Both the position numbers and the translations under genes were made by a program. Below the pieces are notes generated by a model, which did not search any database, was not told where the DNA came from, and saw only the letters and a program-made list of their open reading frames with translations. From an uncultured Prevotella sp. (GTDB taxonomy: Bacteria > Bacteroidota > Bacteroidia > Bacteroidales > Bacteroidaceae), in contig CAJOHJ010000015.1 in the NCBI GenBank assembly GCA_905234265.1, forward strand, positions 1 to 44,698: a stretch of 44,698 bases of DNA, written 5' to 3'. Shown piece after piece: positions 34,298 to 42,334 of this stretch (positions are counted from its first letter, which is position 1; each line of letters starts with the position of its first letter).

Positions 34298-34795
34298 ATG
34301 AAAAGAATAGGAATCATCAGCGACACCCACAGTTATTGGGACGACAAATACCTGCACTACTTCGAACCCTGTGACGAGATATGGCATGCAGGCGACATCG
34401 GCTCGGTGGAGGTTGCTGAACGGCTGGCGGCATTCCGCACGTTCCGTGCAGTCTGCGGCAACTGCGACGGCGGCGACCTGCGACTGATGTACCGCGAGCT
34501 GAACCGCTTCAAGTGCGAAGACGTAGATGTGCTGATAAAGCATATCGGCGGCTACCCCGGCAACTACGACACATCCATCCGCTCGACGCTCTATGCATCG
34601 CCGCCGCAGCTTTTCGTGGCCGGCCATTCCCACATCCTGAAGGTTAAGTTCGACAAGACGCTGAACATGCTGCACATCAATCCCGGTGCTGCAGGCATTC
34701 AGGGGTGGCACAAGGAGCGCACGCTGGTGCGACTGACCATCGACGGGAAAGAATTTAAAGATTTAGAAGTCATTACGTTAGGAAAATCAGCATAA
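34298..34795 (+). CDS. YfcE/MJ0936-family metallophosphoesterase
   Basis: This 165-residue enzyme has the calcineurin-like phosphodiesterase motifs in order: ISDTH (D-x-H), HAGDIGS (GD), CGNCDGG (GNxD), and FVAGHSHILK (GHxH), all binding a two-metal centre. YfcE-type proteins hydrolyse phosphodiesters, the natural substrate usually being unknown. Length and motif spacing are normal. It lies 26 bp after the kinase-like gene and 21 bp before the Rpn-type gene. The leader is the heptamer repeat, with no clear Shine-Dalgarno. Confidence 0.9.
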   Translation: MKRIGIISDTHSYWDDKYLHYFEPCDEIWHAGDIGSVEVAERLAAFRTFRAVCGNCDGGDLRLMYRELNRFKCEDVDVLIKHIGGYPGNYDTSIRSTLYASPPQLFVAGHSHILKVKFDKTLNMLHINPGAAGIQGWHKERTLVRLTIDGKEFKDLEVITLGKSA

Positions 34796-34816
34796 AACAC
34801 ATAACACATTAATTCT

Positions 34817-35749
34817 ATGGCAAAAGACCGTACATACATCAGTTTCGACTGGGCCTTGAAGCGCTTGCTTCGCGACAAGGCCAACTTCGACGTGCTGGAG
34901 GGCTTCCTTACTACCCTGCTCGGCAGCGACATCAAGATACACCGTCTGTTGGAAAGTGAAGGAAACAAAGACCGCGACGATGCGAAGCAGAACCGGGTCG
35001 ACGTTCTGGCGGAGAACAGTAAAGGCGAACTGCTGCTCATCGAGGTGCAGGGCGAGTCGGAGTATGCCTATTTCCAGCGCATACTCTTCGGAGCCTCGAA
35101 GCTTGTGACGGAGTACATTGACAGCGGGACAAACTATGACAACGTGAAGAAGGTGTACTCCATCAACATCGTCTACTTCGACCTTGGGCAGGGCCGTGAC
35201 TTCGTCTATCACGGCAAGACCGACTTCGTGGGCATCCACGAACACGACGTGCTAAAGCTGTCCACCTTCCAGCGCCAGCAGTTTGGAGTGAGTGAAGTCT
35301 ATCAGCTATATCCTGAGTATTATATCCTGAAAGTGAACGACTTCAACCGCTGGTCGCGTGTGCCGTTAGAGCAGTGGATATACTTCCTCTCTACGAGCGA
35401 CATCCCGGAGGATGCTGATGCCCCCGGCCTGAAGGAGGCACGGCAGAAGCTGCTCTTCTCGCAGATGAACCGCGAAGAGCAGGTCGCCTATCGGCGCTAT
35501 ATGGACGACCGTGTTGTCCTGGCCGACCAAATATTCACCGCTAAGGGTGAAGGACGCCTGGAGGGTCGTGCCGAGGGTCGTGCCGAGGGTCGTGCCGAGG
35601 GTCGTGCCGAGGGTCGTGCCGAAGGTCGTGCCGAAGGTCAGCAAGCTGAGAAGATAGCAGCTGCAGGCAAGATGAAAGCCGACGGCATGCCTGCGGAGCT
35701 GATAGCAAAATACACGGGCTTGGCTGCTGAGCAGATTGAGAGTCTGTGA
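34817..35749 (+). CDS. Rpn/PD-(D/E)XK nuclease-family protein (transposase-like)
   Basis: This 310-residue protein belongs to the Rpn (recombination-promoting nuclease, formerly 'transposase_31'/PDDEXK_2) group. The nuclease core is visible: Asp62 in NRVDVLAE and Glu76-Val-Gln78 in LLLIEVQG, with the usual N-terminal ISFDWALKRLLRDKANFDVL. In the C-terminal part six perfect GRAE units (residues ~250-273) link the core to a basic/Ala-rich helix (QQAEKIAAAGKMKADGMPAE). Rpn proteins cut DNA and may mobilise sequences; in Bacteroidetes they are numerous and often vary in repeat number. No flanking inverted repeats marking a transposon were found. Confidence 0.85.
   Translation: MAKDRTYISFDWALKRLLRDKANFDVLEGFLTTLLGSDIKIHRLLESEGNKDRDDAKQNRVDVLAENSKGELLLIEVQGESEYAYFQRILFGASKLVTEYIDSGTNYDNVKKVYSINIVYFDLGQGRDFVYHGKTDFVGIHEHDVLKLSTFQRQQFGVSEVYQLYPEYYILKVNDFNRWSRVPLEQWIYFLSTSDIPEDADAPGLKEARQKLLFSQMNREEQVAYRRYMDDRVVLADQIFTAKGEGRLEGRAEGRAEGRAEGRAEGRAEGRAEGQQAEKIAAAGKMKADGMPAELIAKYTGLAAEQIESL
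35564..35635 (+). repeat. 12-bp tandem repeat (GGTCGTGCCGAG)x6 inside the Rpn gene
   Basis: Six units of GGTCGTGCCGAG/A encode GRAE repeated six times; only the last two differ, with A in place of the final G. As the unit is 12 bp, copy-number changes keep the frame and only alter linker length. Confidence 0.95.
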
Positions 35750-35796
35750 CAAGGGAATTTGGGTGCTCTCTCGATAATATTAACAACAAAAGACAA

Positions 35797-36009
35797 ATGA
35801 AAATGATGAAAAGACAACTGAGAAGCCTGCTCACCGCCGCACTTGCGCTGACGGCCACTGCCCTGTGGGCAGAAGGTGCGCAGCAGTGCGTGGTGGTGGA
35901 GCAGACCGACGGAACGCGTACGGAGTACCTGCTCTCGACGGAGCCACGCGTGAGCTACGACGGCTCGGTGGTGCGCCTGGTGAGCAGTACCGCCGACGTG
36001 GATCAGTGA
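35797..36009 (+). CDS. Short secreted protein, probably a truncated family member
   Basis: Starting at 35797 (MKMMKRQLRSLLTAALALTA) this encodes 70 residues: a signal peptide (to ...TALWA) and a short mature part (CVVVEQTDGTRTEYLLSTEP, then RVSYDGSVVRLVS). The mature part resembles the first module of longer secreted Prevotella/Bacteroides proteins in which a 'VVxxxDGxxxxxxLxxxPxVxFxGxxVxL' strand pair is followed by more domains. Here a stop comes right after, so the gene may be a truncated copy. The function is unknown. It lies at the left edge of the AT-rich accessory island. Confidence 0.5.
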   Translation: MKMMKRQLRSLLTAALALTATALWAEGAQQCVVVEQTDGTRTEYLLSTEPRVSYDGSVVRLVSSTADVDQ

Positions 36010-36049
36010 AATAATATTTATTTAATTATCAAAAGAAAATCAGACCGAT

Positions 36050-36283
36050 ATGCCAACAATGTTTGTATTCTTCGGCTTCAGGTTCTTGTTCTATTCAAAC
36101 GATCATAAGCCTGTTCATGTGCATGTGGTGAAAGGTGATTGCGAGGCCAAATATAATGTCAGCCCTGTCGAGTTGGTTTATAATCACGGTTTCAAAAAGT
36201 AGCAGATAGCAATCATTGAATCAGTGATTGAAGAGAATGTTGAAGTGATAATAGATAGATGGAAGATTTTTTTCAATAAATAG
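36050..36283 (+). pseudogene. DUF4160-family gene interrupted by an in-frame TAG
   Basis: From ATG 36050 the frame encodes MPTMFVFFGFRFLFYSNDHK, PVHVHVVKGDCEAKYNV and so on for 50 residues, then TAG at 36200-36202, then continues in the same frame for 26 more residues (IIESVIEENVEVIIDRWKIF) to a second TAG at 36281-36283. Both parts together give a full-length DUF4160 protein, including the 'DHxPxHxHVxKG' motif and the C-terminal ENxxxIxxRW-like helix. The gene is therefore either inactivated by a point mutation or read through. Just 12 bp later comes its usual partner, a DUF2442 gene. Confidence 0.75.
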
Positions 36284-36295
36284 AAAGAATATTGT

Positions 36296-36580
36296 ATGAA
36301 GCAACTGCACGTTTCCAGAGTATGGACTGATCATACTCATGTTTATGCCGAGACAACTGATGGCTATCAGGCAAGCTATCCCTTTGCAGAATGGCCGCGG
36401 TTGGCTGCTGCTACTGATGACCAGCGTCGAGATTTCCATTTGTCTTATGGCGGTATTCACTGGCCGCAAATAGATGAGGACTTAAGTTTCGACGGCATGT
36501 TCCGAGATTGTAACGTCTTGAAGAGTAATGAGCAAATAGTGTGGAATAATGGCATTGACCAAAGAGATAGTAGAACTTGA
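36296..36580 (+). CDS. DUF2442-family protein
   Basis: The first ~80 of 94 residues fit DUF2442: a YAETTDGYQASYPFAEWPRL segment, in which the domain describes a residue-dependent fold over the reading of its own gene region, then DFHLSYGGIHWPQIDEDLSF. DUF2442 and DUF4160 genes are often neighbours and have been suggested to form toxin-antitoxin-like pairs; that role is not proven. Here its partner upstream is interrupted. The last ~15 residues (WNNGIDQRDSRT) look atypical, and the 3' end overlaps the next frame by 32 bp, so the original end may have been replaced when the neighbouring DNA arrived. Confidence 0.7.
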   Translation: MKQLHVSRVWTDHTHVYAETTDGYQASYPFAEWPRLAAATDDQRRDFHLSYGGIHWPQIDEDLSFDGMFRDCNVLKSNEQIVWNNGIDQRDSRT

Positions 36581-37046
36581 GGCTTCCCGTGGGGGCGGTA
36601 GTTCGTGTGGCGAGATTCACCTCTGGCGCGAGGGAACATTCCTGCGTGCCTACGACTGGAGCGCATGGCTGTGCTGCCACTTCCTGCACGACTTCAAGGT
36701 GAACAAGCGGCAGTTCAAGGACATCAAGGAGCCGGTGGCCTACATCGGCTTACCTGAAAGCAGCATCGGGAAGTGGCTGCCCGAAGGGGCTGAGCAGACA
36801 GTGGTCGACGAGAAGCACCTGCTGCTGCGCCTGCCCGCCGCCATGCTGACGGAGATAGCGGCGGCACTCGCTGGCGCGACAGGGTGGACATGGAGTTCGT
36901 TGCATACCTTACACGCGTCATCATTCTGCAAGACCCTACCAGGAGCTGCCACCGAAGGGGGACGCGGCTGTCGTGGCAGGGGCTGCCTGTATCGAAGAGC
37001 CTCTTCCACAGCCCAGAGGGTTGCGGACTGCCCATCGGCAACCTGA
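36549..37046 (+). pseudogene. Truncated reverse-transcriptase-associated protein
   Basis: Residues 1-~100 (KEIVELEASRGGGSSCGEIH, then WREGTFLRAYDWSAWLCCHF, VNKRQFKDIKEPVAYIGLPE, SSIGKWLPEGAE) resemble a protein encoded directly before reverse transcriptases of the diversity-generating type in Bacteroidetes; this recognition is from memory of the family. After about codon 105 the frame runs, out of register, through the reverse-transcriptase remnant and gives low-complexity Arg/Cys-rich nonsense to the stop. So the natural C-terminus is missing, lost in the same deletion that removed the start of the reverse-transcriptase gene (junction near 36860). Confidence 0.55.
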
Positions 37047-37396
37047 CCAGCCAGCTCTTCTCCAACGTCTACCTGAACGAGCTCGACCAGTGGATGAAAC
37101 GGCAGATGGGCTGCCGTCGCTACGGCCGCTACGTCAGCAATGCTACCTTGGGGCGCATGGAGCGCAAGGTGCCGCTACTGTCCAGGCAGCGGGAACCCCG
37201 GCTGCTATGCAGCTCGCTGAACTCATTCCTCGGACTGTTGTCACACTATCGCTGCTATCATGTGCGCCGGCGCATGTTCCTCCCGTTGGCCTCTGCATGG
37301 AAATATGGCTATTTCTTAAGAGGAGTCTGTAAGTATGTCTTGAAGCCTGAATACTTGACATTGTATCATGCGAAGGCAATAATTCAACGATTTTGA
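36884..37396 (+). pseudogene. Reverse transcriptase remnant (diversity-generating-retroelement-like), catalytic core deleted
   Basis: The frame (open from about 36863; first GTG 36884) encodes conserved reverse-transcriptase pieces: VIILQDPTRSC, LSWQGLPVSKSLFHSPEGCG, then LPIGNLTSQLFSNVYLNELD (motif 4, with the IGxxTSQ form typical of diversity-generating enzymes) and KRQMGCRRYGRYV. The next residues should be the catalytic DD of Y-V-D-D, but the text jumps to SNATLGRMERK and then to the C-terminal NSFLGLLSHYRCYHVRRRMF and AWKYGYF segments. The N-terminal ~150 residues and the catalytic/thumb region are therefore deleted. It cannot be active. No template/variable repeat pair was found beside it. 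Confidence 0.75.
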
Positions 37397-37438
37397 AGTT
37401 ATTACACTAAGAGGATAATAAAGACTAAAATATTAAGA

Positions 37439-38584
37439 ATGAAATATATGAATAGAACAATCGTCATTACCGGCGGCGCTGGCTTCATAGGAAGTCACGT
37501 GGTGCGCCTGTTTGTGAACAAGTATCCCGACTACCACATCATCAACCTCGACAAGCTGACTTACGCAGGTAACTTGGCCAATCTGAAAGACATCGAGGAC
37601 AAACCCAACTACGAGTTCGTGAAGATGGACATCTGCGACTTCGACGCCTTCCTGAAGCTCATGCAGGAAAAGAAGGTGGACGGCATCGTCCATCTTGCTG
37701 CCGAGAGCCACGTCGACCGCAGCATAAAAGACCCCTTTACGTTCGCACAGACGAATGTGATGGGTACGCTCTCGCTACTGCAGGCTGCCAAGATTTACTG
37801 GGAGTCGCTGCCCGAGAAGTATGAGGGCAAGCGCTTCTACCACATCTCCACCGACGAGGTGTACGGCGCCCTGGAGCTGACGCACCCCGAGGGCATCGAG
37901 CCACCGTTCACCACCACGGCATCTTCGGCAGAGCATCATCTGGCATACGGCGACAAGTTCTTCTTGGAGACGACGAAGTACAACCCTCATTCTCCGTACT
38001 CTGCCGCCAAGGCATCGTCAGACCATTTCGTGCGTGCCTTCCACGACACTTACGGCATGCCTGTCGTGGTTACTAACTGCTCGAACAACTATGGCCCATA
38101 CCAGTTCCCGGAGAAGCTCATCCCACTGTTCATCAACAACATCCGCCATCGCAAACCGCTGCCCGTCTACGGCAAGGGCGAGAATGTACGCGACTGGCTC
38201 TATGTCGAAGACCACGCACGTGCCATCGACCTCATCTTCCACAAGGGCAAGATAGCCGACACGTACAACATCGGTGGCTTCAACGAGTGGAAGAACATAG
38301 ACATCATCAAGGTTGTCATCAAGACCGTCGACCGTCTGCTGGGACGCCCAGAGGGAGCCGACGAAGACCTTATCACCTTTGTTACCGACCGTGCCGGCCA
38401 CGACCTGCGCTACGCTATCGACAGCTCGAAGCTGCAGCGTGAGCTTGGCTGGGAGCCGAGCCTCCAGTTTGAGGAGGGCATCGAGAAAACCGTCCGCTGG
38501 TATCTTGACAACCAGGAGTGGCTCGACAACGTCACCTCCGGTGACTACCAGAAGTATTACGAAAAGATGTATAGTAGCCGCTAA
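37439..38584 (+). CDS. rfbB: dTDP-glucose 4,6-dehydratase
   Basis: RfbB (RmlB) converts dTDP-glucose to dTDP-4-keto-6-deoxyglucose, the branch point for rhamnose and many deoxy-amino sugars. The 381-residue protein has the NAD-binding GGAGFIG (12-18), the dehydratase signature STDEVYG (137-143, with the Asp-Glu pair), and the catalytic YSAAK (Tyr187, Lys191), plus [14 protein letters not shown] second ATG at codon 4 is possible. It is the first gene of a compact operon: 4 bp to purT, 3 bp to the acyltransferase. Its spacer borders the reverse-transcriptase remnant, and no consensus promoter was seen there. Confidence 0.95.
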   Translation: MKYMNRTIVITGGAGFIGSHVVRLFVNKYPDYHIINLDKLTYAGNLANLKDIEDKPNYEFVKMDICDFDAFLKLMQEKKVDGIVHLAAESHVDRSIKDPFTFAQTNVMGTLSLLQAAKIYWESLPEKYEGKRFYHISTDEVYGALELTHPEGIEPPFTTTASSAEHHLAYGDKFFLETTKYNPHSPYSAAKASSDHFVRAFHDTYGMPVVVTNCSNNYGPYQFPEKLIPLFINNIRHRKPLPVYGKGENVRDWLYVEDHARAIDLIFHKGKIADTYNIGGFNEWKNIDIIKVVIKTVDRLLGRPEGADEDLITFVTDRAGHDLRYAIDSSKLQRELGWEPSLQFEEGIEKTVRWYLDNQEWLDNVTSGDYQKYYEKMYSSR

Positions 38585-38588
38585 AAGT

Positions 38589-39794
38589 ATGAAAAAGATA
38601 TTGCTTTTAGGCTCAGGAGAACTGGGCAAGGAGTTTGTGATTGCAGCTATGAGGGCTGGTCAGTACGTCATTGCCTGCGACCGCTACGACAATGCCCCTG
38701 CCATGCAGGTGGCTGATGAGCGCGAGGTGTTTTCGATGCTTGACGGCGACGCTTTGGAGGCTGTCGTCAACAAGCACAAGCCCGACATCATAGTGCCGGA
38801 AATAGAGGCAATACGCACGGAGCGGCTTTTCAAGTTTGAAGAGCAGGGCATTCAGGTGGTGCCGTCTGCGCGTGCCGTCAACTACACCATGAACCGCCGC
38901 GCCATCCGCGATCTGGCTGCCAAGGAGCTGGGACTGCGCACGGCAAAGTATTTCTATGCCAAGACGTTCGAGGAGTTCAAGGCAGCTGCCGACGAGATAG
39001 GCTTCCCCTGCGTGGTGAAGCCGCTGATGTCGTCGTCGGGCCACGGACAGAGCTATGTCCATAACGACGGCGAGCTGGGGCAGGCCTTCCGCGAGGCCAT
39101 GGAAGGCAGCCGTGGCGACGTGAAGGAGGTAATCATAGAGGAATTCATCGACTTCGACTCTGAGTTCACTCTGCTGACGGTCACTCAGCAGCATGGCTGG
39201 CCCACGCTGTTCTGTCCGCCGATAGGCCATGTGCAGAAGGCTGGCGACTACCGCGAGTCGTGGCAACCCTACAAAATCAGCGACGAAGCCCTCCGTCAGG
39301 CACAGCAGATGGCCGACAAGGTTACGAAGGCGCTCACGGGAGCCGGCATCTGGGGCGTGGAGTTCTTCCTGACAAAGCAGGGAGAGGTGATATTCTCGGA
39401 ATTGTCGCCACGTCCGCACGACACGGGCATGGTGACACTTGGACACACGACAAACCTGTCGGAGTTTGAATTGCATCTGCGCGCCGTCCTCGGCCTGCCC
39501 ATAGCAGGCATCCACTTGGAGCATGCCGGAGCATCGGCAGTAATCCTGTCGCCTACGGAAGCCAAGACTCCCGTCGACCGCTCGCTGTTGCCATATAACC
39601 TTGAGGAAGCCCTGAAGGAGGACCGCACACGCATACGCATCTTTGGAAAGCCGGAGGCTCACAAGGGGCGCCGCATGGGTGTAGTGCTTTGCTACGGCGA
39701 GGTGGGCGACGACGTTGACGCCCTGCGCTCGAAGGCAAAGCGTCTGGCAAAGACGGTGCTTGGCACCGACCCGTATACGAAGTTCGAACACTAA
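38589..39794 (+). CDS. purT: Phosphoribosylglycinamide formyltransferase 2 (formate-dependent)
   Basis: PurT forms formyl-GAR from GAR, formate and ATP in purine synthesis, an ATP-grasp enzyme that does not need formyl-tetrahydrofolate. The start at 38589 ([20 protein letters not shown]) gives 401 residues; a longer open frame upstream is only the out-of-frame shadow of rfbB. Typical pieces are [38 protein letters not shown] (ATP lid), [20 protein letters not shown] and PHDTGMVT. It lies between sugar-pathway genes, 4 bp after rfbB and 3 bp before the acyltransferase, an unusual place for a purine gene. Confidence 0.95.
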   Translation: MKKILLLGSGELGKEFVIAAMRAGQYVIACDRYDNAPAMQVADEREVFSMLDGDALEAVVNKHKPDIIVPEIEAIRTERLFKFEEQGIQVVPSARAVNYTMNRRAIRDLAAKELGLRTAKYFYAKTFEEFKAAADEIGFPCVVKPLMSSSGHGQSYVHNDGELGQAFREAMEGSRGDVKEVIIEEFIDFDSEFTLLTVTQQHGWPTLFCPPIGHVQKAGDYRESWQPYKISDEALRQAQQMADKVTKALTGAGIWGVEFFLTKQGEVIFSELSPRPHDTGMVTLGHTTNLSEFELHLRAVLGLPIAGIHLEHAGASAVILSPTEAKTPVDRSLLPYNLEEALKEDRTRIRIFGKPEAHKGRRMGVVLCYGEVGDDVDALRSKAKRLAKTVLGTDPYTKFEH

Positions 39795-39797
39795 GGA

Positions 39798-40865
39798 ATG
39801 ATAAGGTCTGTCCAGGCACTGCGCTTCCTGTTTATAATGCTTGTCGTCATGTCGCACGTCGTTGGAGCGCCGTTCGATTTTGGCGGTGACTGTGGAGTGG
39901 CTTTCTTCTTTATACTGAGCGGCTTCATTCTCTCCTATGCCTATGGCGGCAGGGTGGAATGTGGAGAGTTCAGTGTCTGGCAGTTCATGAAGAAACAGCT
40001 GGCGAAAATCTATCCTCTCCACCTGCTGATGCTGCTGGCCATGGTGCTGCTCGACTGGAGGCTGGGAAGAGCCTACGAGTGGTATCATCTGCTGGCGCAT
40101 GTGCTGCTTGTGCAGACCTGGGTGCCTGACGAAGGCTTTTTCTTCGTCTGCAACGGCACGTCGTGGTTCCTCTGCGACATATTGTTCTTCTATATGCTCT
40201 TCCCTGTGCTGTACAGGCGGATAATGGGAATGCCGCTTCGGCGGCTGGCAGGATGGATGGCCGTCGTGGCAGTGGTATACCTGCTGCTGGCATTCAGCAT
40301 CCCGCTGGAAAGGGTGAATGCCGTGCTGTACGCTTCGCCGGCCCTGAGAGCCGTCGACTTTGCCATCGGCATAGTGGCCTTCAGAGCGTTCTCCTCTGAA
40401 GCGGCAAAAAACATTATGAGGTGGATAAGAGCGTTGCCGCCGTTGCAGATCACCGCTGTCGAGGCGATGCTGCTGATGTCACAGGTGGCAGCGTTCTTTG
40501 TCTATGCAGATCTGACGCCGAGGCTCCACTGTGCCAGCATGTTCTGGCCGTTGCACGTCGTCTTCCTCCTGTTCTTTGTCATGGCCGACTCTGCCGGCGG
40601 ACTGGTGACAAGAGTGCTGCACATGCCTCTGATGCAGAAACTGGGGGGGGTAAGCCTGGAAATATTCCTCACTCACATGCTGACATTGCGCGTCCTGTAC
40701 AGCCTGATGGCTGCACATGGCTACGGTGCGGAAGTACGACTGCTGCCGGCAGCCATCGCTGGAGCCGTGGTGCTGGTAATCGTCGTGGCACAGATTACGG
40801 CCGTTGCCTATTCCCGGCCAGTGGCAAGATGGATAAACAGCCACACTTTGATAAGTAATTCATAG
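39798..40865 (+). CDS. Acyltransferase-3 family membrane protein (OafA-like)
   Basis: This 355-residue integral membrane protein has the acyltransferase-3 layout: the start SVQALRFLFIMLVVMSHVVG holds the conserved R and H, followed by VAFFFILSGFILSYAY and about ten membrane helices. Such enzymes move acetyl or other acyl groups onto surface polysaccharides such as O-antigen. The sugar genes around it support that role. A tract of eight G at 40643-40650 lies within the coding sequence, about 79% of the way along; a one-base slip would shift the frame and truncate the last ~70 residues, so switching is possible. Confidence 0.88.
   Translation: MIRSVQALRFLFIMLVVMSHVVGAPFDFGGDCGVAFFFILSGFILSYAYGGRVECGEFSVWQFMKKQLAKIYPLHLLMLLAMVLLDWRLGRAYEWYHLLAHVLLVQTWVPDEGFFFVCNGTSWFLCDILFFYMLFPVLYRRIMGMPLRRLAGWMAVVAVVYLLLAFSIPLERVNAVLYASPALRAVDFAIGIVAFRAFSSEAAKNIMRWIRALPPLQITAVEAMLLMSQVAAFFVYADLTPRLHCASMFWPLHVVFLLFFVMADSAGGLVTRVLHMPLMQKLGGVSLEIFLTHMLTLRVLYSLMAAHGYGAEVRLLPAAIAGAVVLVIVVAQITAVAYSRPVARWINSHTLISNS
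40643..40650 (+). repeat. G8 homopolymer tract inside the acyltransferase gene
   Basis: Eight consecutive G (in CTG GGG GGG GTA) lie in the C-terminal part of the gene. Such tracts can slip during replication and switch genes on and off. Confidence 0.9.
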
Positions 40866-40887
40866 TTTTTACATTATAATAATATAA

Positions 40888-41301
40888 ATGGCACTCTCTG
40901 ACTGCAAAATAATTACCTTGCCGAAGATTGTAGACCCACGCGGAAACCTCACCGTGGCCGAACAGTCCAAGGAAGTTCCTTTCGACATTGCACGAGTCTA
41001 CTGGACTTACGACATTCCCTCCGGGGAGCGGCGCGGCGGCCATGCCCATCGCACCTGTGAAGAAGTAATCATCGCTGCCAGCGGCTCCTTCGACGTAACG
41101 CTCGACGACGGATGCGGCAACAGGCAGGTATACCATCTGCGCCACCCCTGGCAGGGGCTGTATGTCGGCACGGGGATATGGCGCACGCTGGAAGACTTCT
41201 CCACCGGTGCCGTCTGCTTGGTGCTGGCTTCCGAAATGTTCGACGAGCAGGAATACATCTACGACTACGACGAGCTGCGAGCGCTTGCCGCCCAGAAGTA
41301 A
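40888..41301 (+). CDS. Sugar 3,4-ketoisomerase, FdtA/QdtA-like cupin
   Basis: This 137-residue cupin belongs to the FdtA/QdtA (WxcM-like C-terminal) family, which moves the keto group of dTDP-4-keto-6-deoxyglucose from C4 to C3 on the way to dTDP-Fuc3NAc or dTDP-Qui3NAc. Visible are the start IITLPKIVDPRGNLTVAEQ, the substrate-binding RGGHAHRTCEEVIIAASGSF with the catalytic His region, and the end VLASEMFDEQEYIYDYDEL. RfbB, which makes its substrate, is encoded three genes upstream. Whether it makes the Fuc3N or Qui3N epimer cannot be told, and the aminotransferase and acetyltransferase partners are not in the window unless the GNAT-like gene takes the latter role. Confidence 0.88.
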   Translation: MALSDCKIITLPKIVDPRGNLTVAEQSKEVPFDIARVYWTYDIPSGERRGGHAHRTCEEVIIAASGSFDVTLDDGCGNRQVYHLRHPWQGLYVGTGIWRTLEDFSTGAVCLVLASEMFDEQEYIYDYDELRALAAQK

Positions 41302-41318
41302 TCCATGCCCGAGGGGAA

Positions 41319-41347
41319 TAACATGCAGAGATAGTTTCGTAACTTTG
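41319..41347 (+). repeat. Copy of the interspersed repeat with a -7-like box (locus C)
   Basis: TAACATGCAGAGATA at 41319-41333 and TTTCGTAAC at 41335-41343 are the linker words of the palindromic repeat family at 8.4-8.5 kb. The end of this copy creates TAACTTTG (41340-41347), an exact -7 box 31 bp before the FemAB/GNAT-like gene; a -33 TTTG is not present. Confidence 0.5.
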
Positions 41348-41377
41348 CAAAACGAACTCTTGATATAGGACAGACTG

Positions 41378-42331
41378 ATGGTTTTCGAACTGATAAGATA
41401 TTCGGCTGATAAGGCTGCTGAGTGGGATGCTTTCGTGAGGACGGCGAAGAATGCCACATTCCTCTTCGAACGTGCATACATGGACTATCATGCCGACAGG
41501 TTTCACGACTGTTCGCTTATGGCTTACAGAAAAGGACGCCTGTATGCCCTGCTGCCGGCATGCGACGACGGACAGGGAACTTGGTGGTCGCATCGCGGAC
41601 TGACGTATGGCGGATTGATAATGTCGGCCCAGTGCAGGGCTGCCGAGGTGTGCGAACTGTTCGGCATGCTGAACCGGTGGCTTGCAGAGAATGGCTTTTC
41701 CAAAGTCGTCTACAAGCATGTGCCGTGGATTTATGCCTTGCTGCCTGCCGAGGAAGACTTGTTTGCACTGCAGAATGTGTGCCATGCAGTCGTGAGAAGC
41801 CGCGACATAGCATCGGTGGTGGACCTGCGTGACAGACTGCCGCTGTCGACCCTCAGACGGCGCGGCGTGAAGAAGGCCTTGGCCTTGGGACTGCAAATCA
41901 GGATGGTTGACGCCCCTGCGGATTTCTGGCCGCTGCTTGAGGAAAACCTATGGAGCAGCTTTAAGGCGCGCCCAGTGCATACGCTTGAGGAGATTTCACT
42001 CTTGCAGCGCAGGTTTCCTGAGAACATTGTCATTTATGGCATCTATCAGGGGGATGTGCTGCTTGGAGGCACCGTGCTGTATGTCTGCGGCAGGGTGGTG
42101 AAGACTCAGTACATCTCTGCCTGCGAGGAAGGGAAGCGCACTGGCGCCATCGACTTGCTGTTCTGCCATCTGCTTGACAAGTTTGCTGAAGAAAAAAAGA
42201 CCTTGTTCGACTTTGGGACGTCAAACAAGGTAGTAGATGATGCTCTTAACGAGCCTCTGATATTCCAGAAGGAAGGCTTCGGAGCCAGGGCTGTCTGCTA
42301 CGACACTTACGAGTGGAGTCTCGGCGAGTAG
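41378..42331 (+). CDS. FemAB/GNAT-like acyltransferase
   Basis: This 317-residue protein has the double-GNAT pattern of FemAB-like enzymes: an N-terminal half (RYSADKAAEWDAFVRTAKNA, TFLFERAYMDYHADRFHDCS) and a C-terminal half with IYGIYQGDVLLGGTVLYVCG, TQYISACEEGKRTGAIDLLF and FDFGTSNK. Such proteins transfer amino acids from tRNA or acetyl groups to sugars or peptides. Together with the deoxy-sugar genes upstream it may modify the amino sugar; this is inference. It converges on the SGNH hydrolase gene with a 3-bp gap. Confidence 0.75.
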   Translation: MVFELIRYSADKAAEWDAFVRTAKNATFLFERAYMDYHADRFHDCSLMAYRKGRLYALLPACDDGQGTWWSHRGLTYGGLIMSAQCRAAEVCELFGMLNRWLAENGFSKVVYKHVPWIYALLPAEEDLFALQNVCHAVVRSRDIASVVDLRDRLPLSTLRRRGVKKALALGLQIRMVDAPADFWPLLEENLWSSFKARPVHTLEEISLLQRRFPENIVIYGIYQGDVLLGGTVLYVCGRVVKTQYISACEEGKRTGAIDLLFCHLLDKFAEEKKTLFDFGTSNKVVDDALNEPLIFQKEGFGARAVCYDTYEWSLGE

Positions 42332-42334
42332 CCC

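Noticed and set aside
35564..35635. Short regular repeats as a CRISPR array
   Set aside because: Units are contiguous without spacers and lie in frame inside a coding gene.
34817..35749. Rpn gene as part of a complete insertion sequence
   Set aside because: No terminal inverted repeats or target duplication were found around it.
38313..38588. Longer purT start inside rfbB
   Set aside because: These codons are rfbB read in another frame; the ATG at 38589 matches the family start.
38613..40100. 495-codon open frame on the minus strand opposite purT and the acyltransferase
   Set aside because: It is a shadow of high-GC codon use; it resembles no family and the plus-strand genes are certain.
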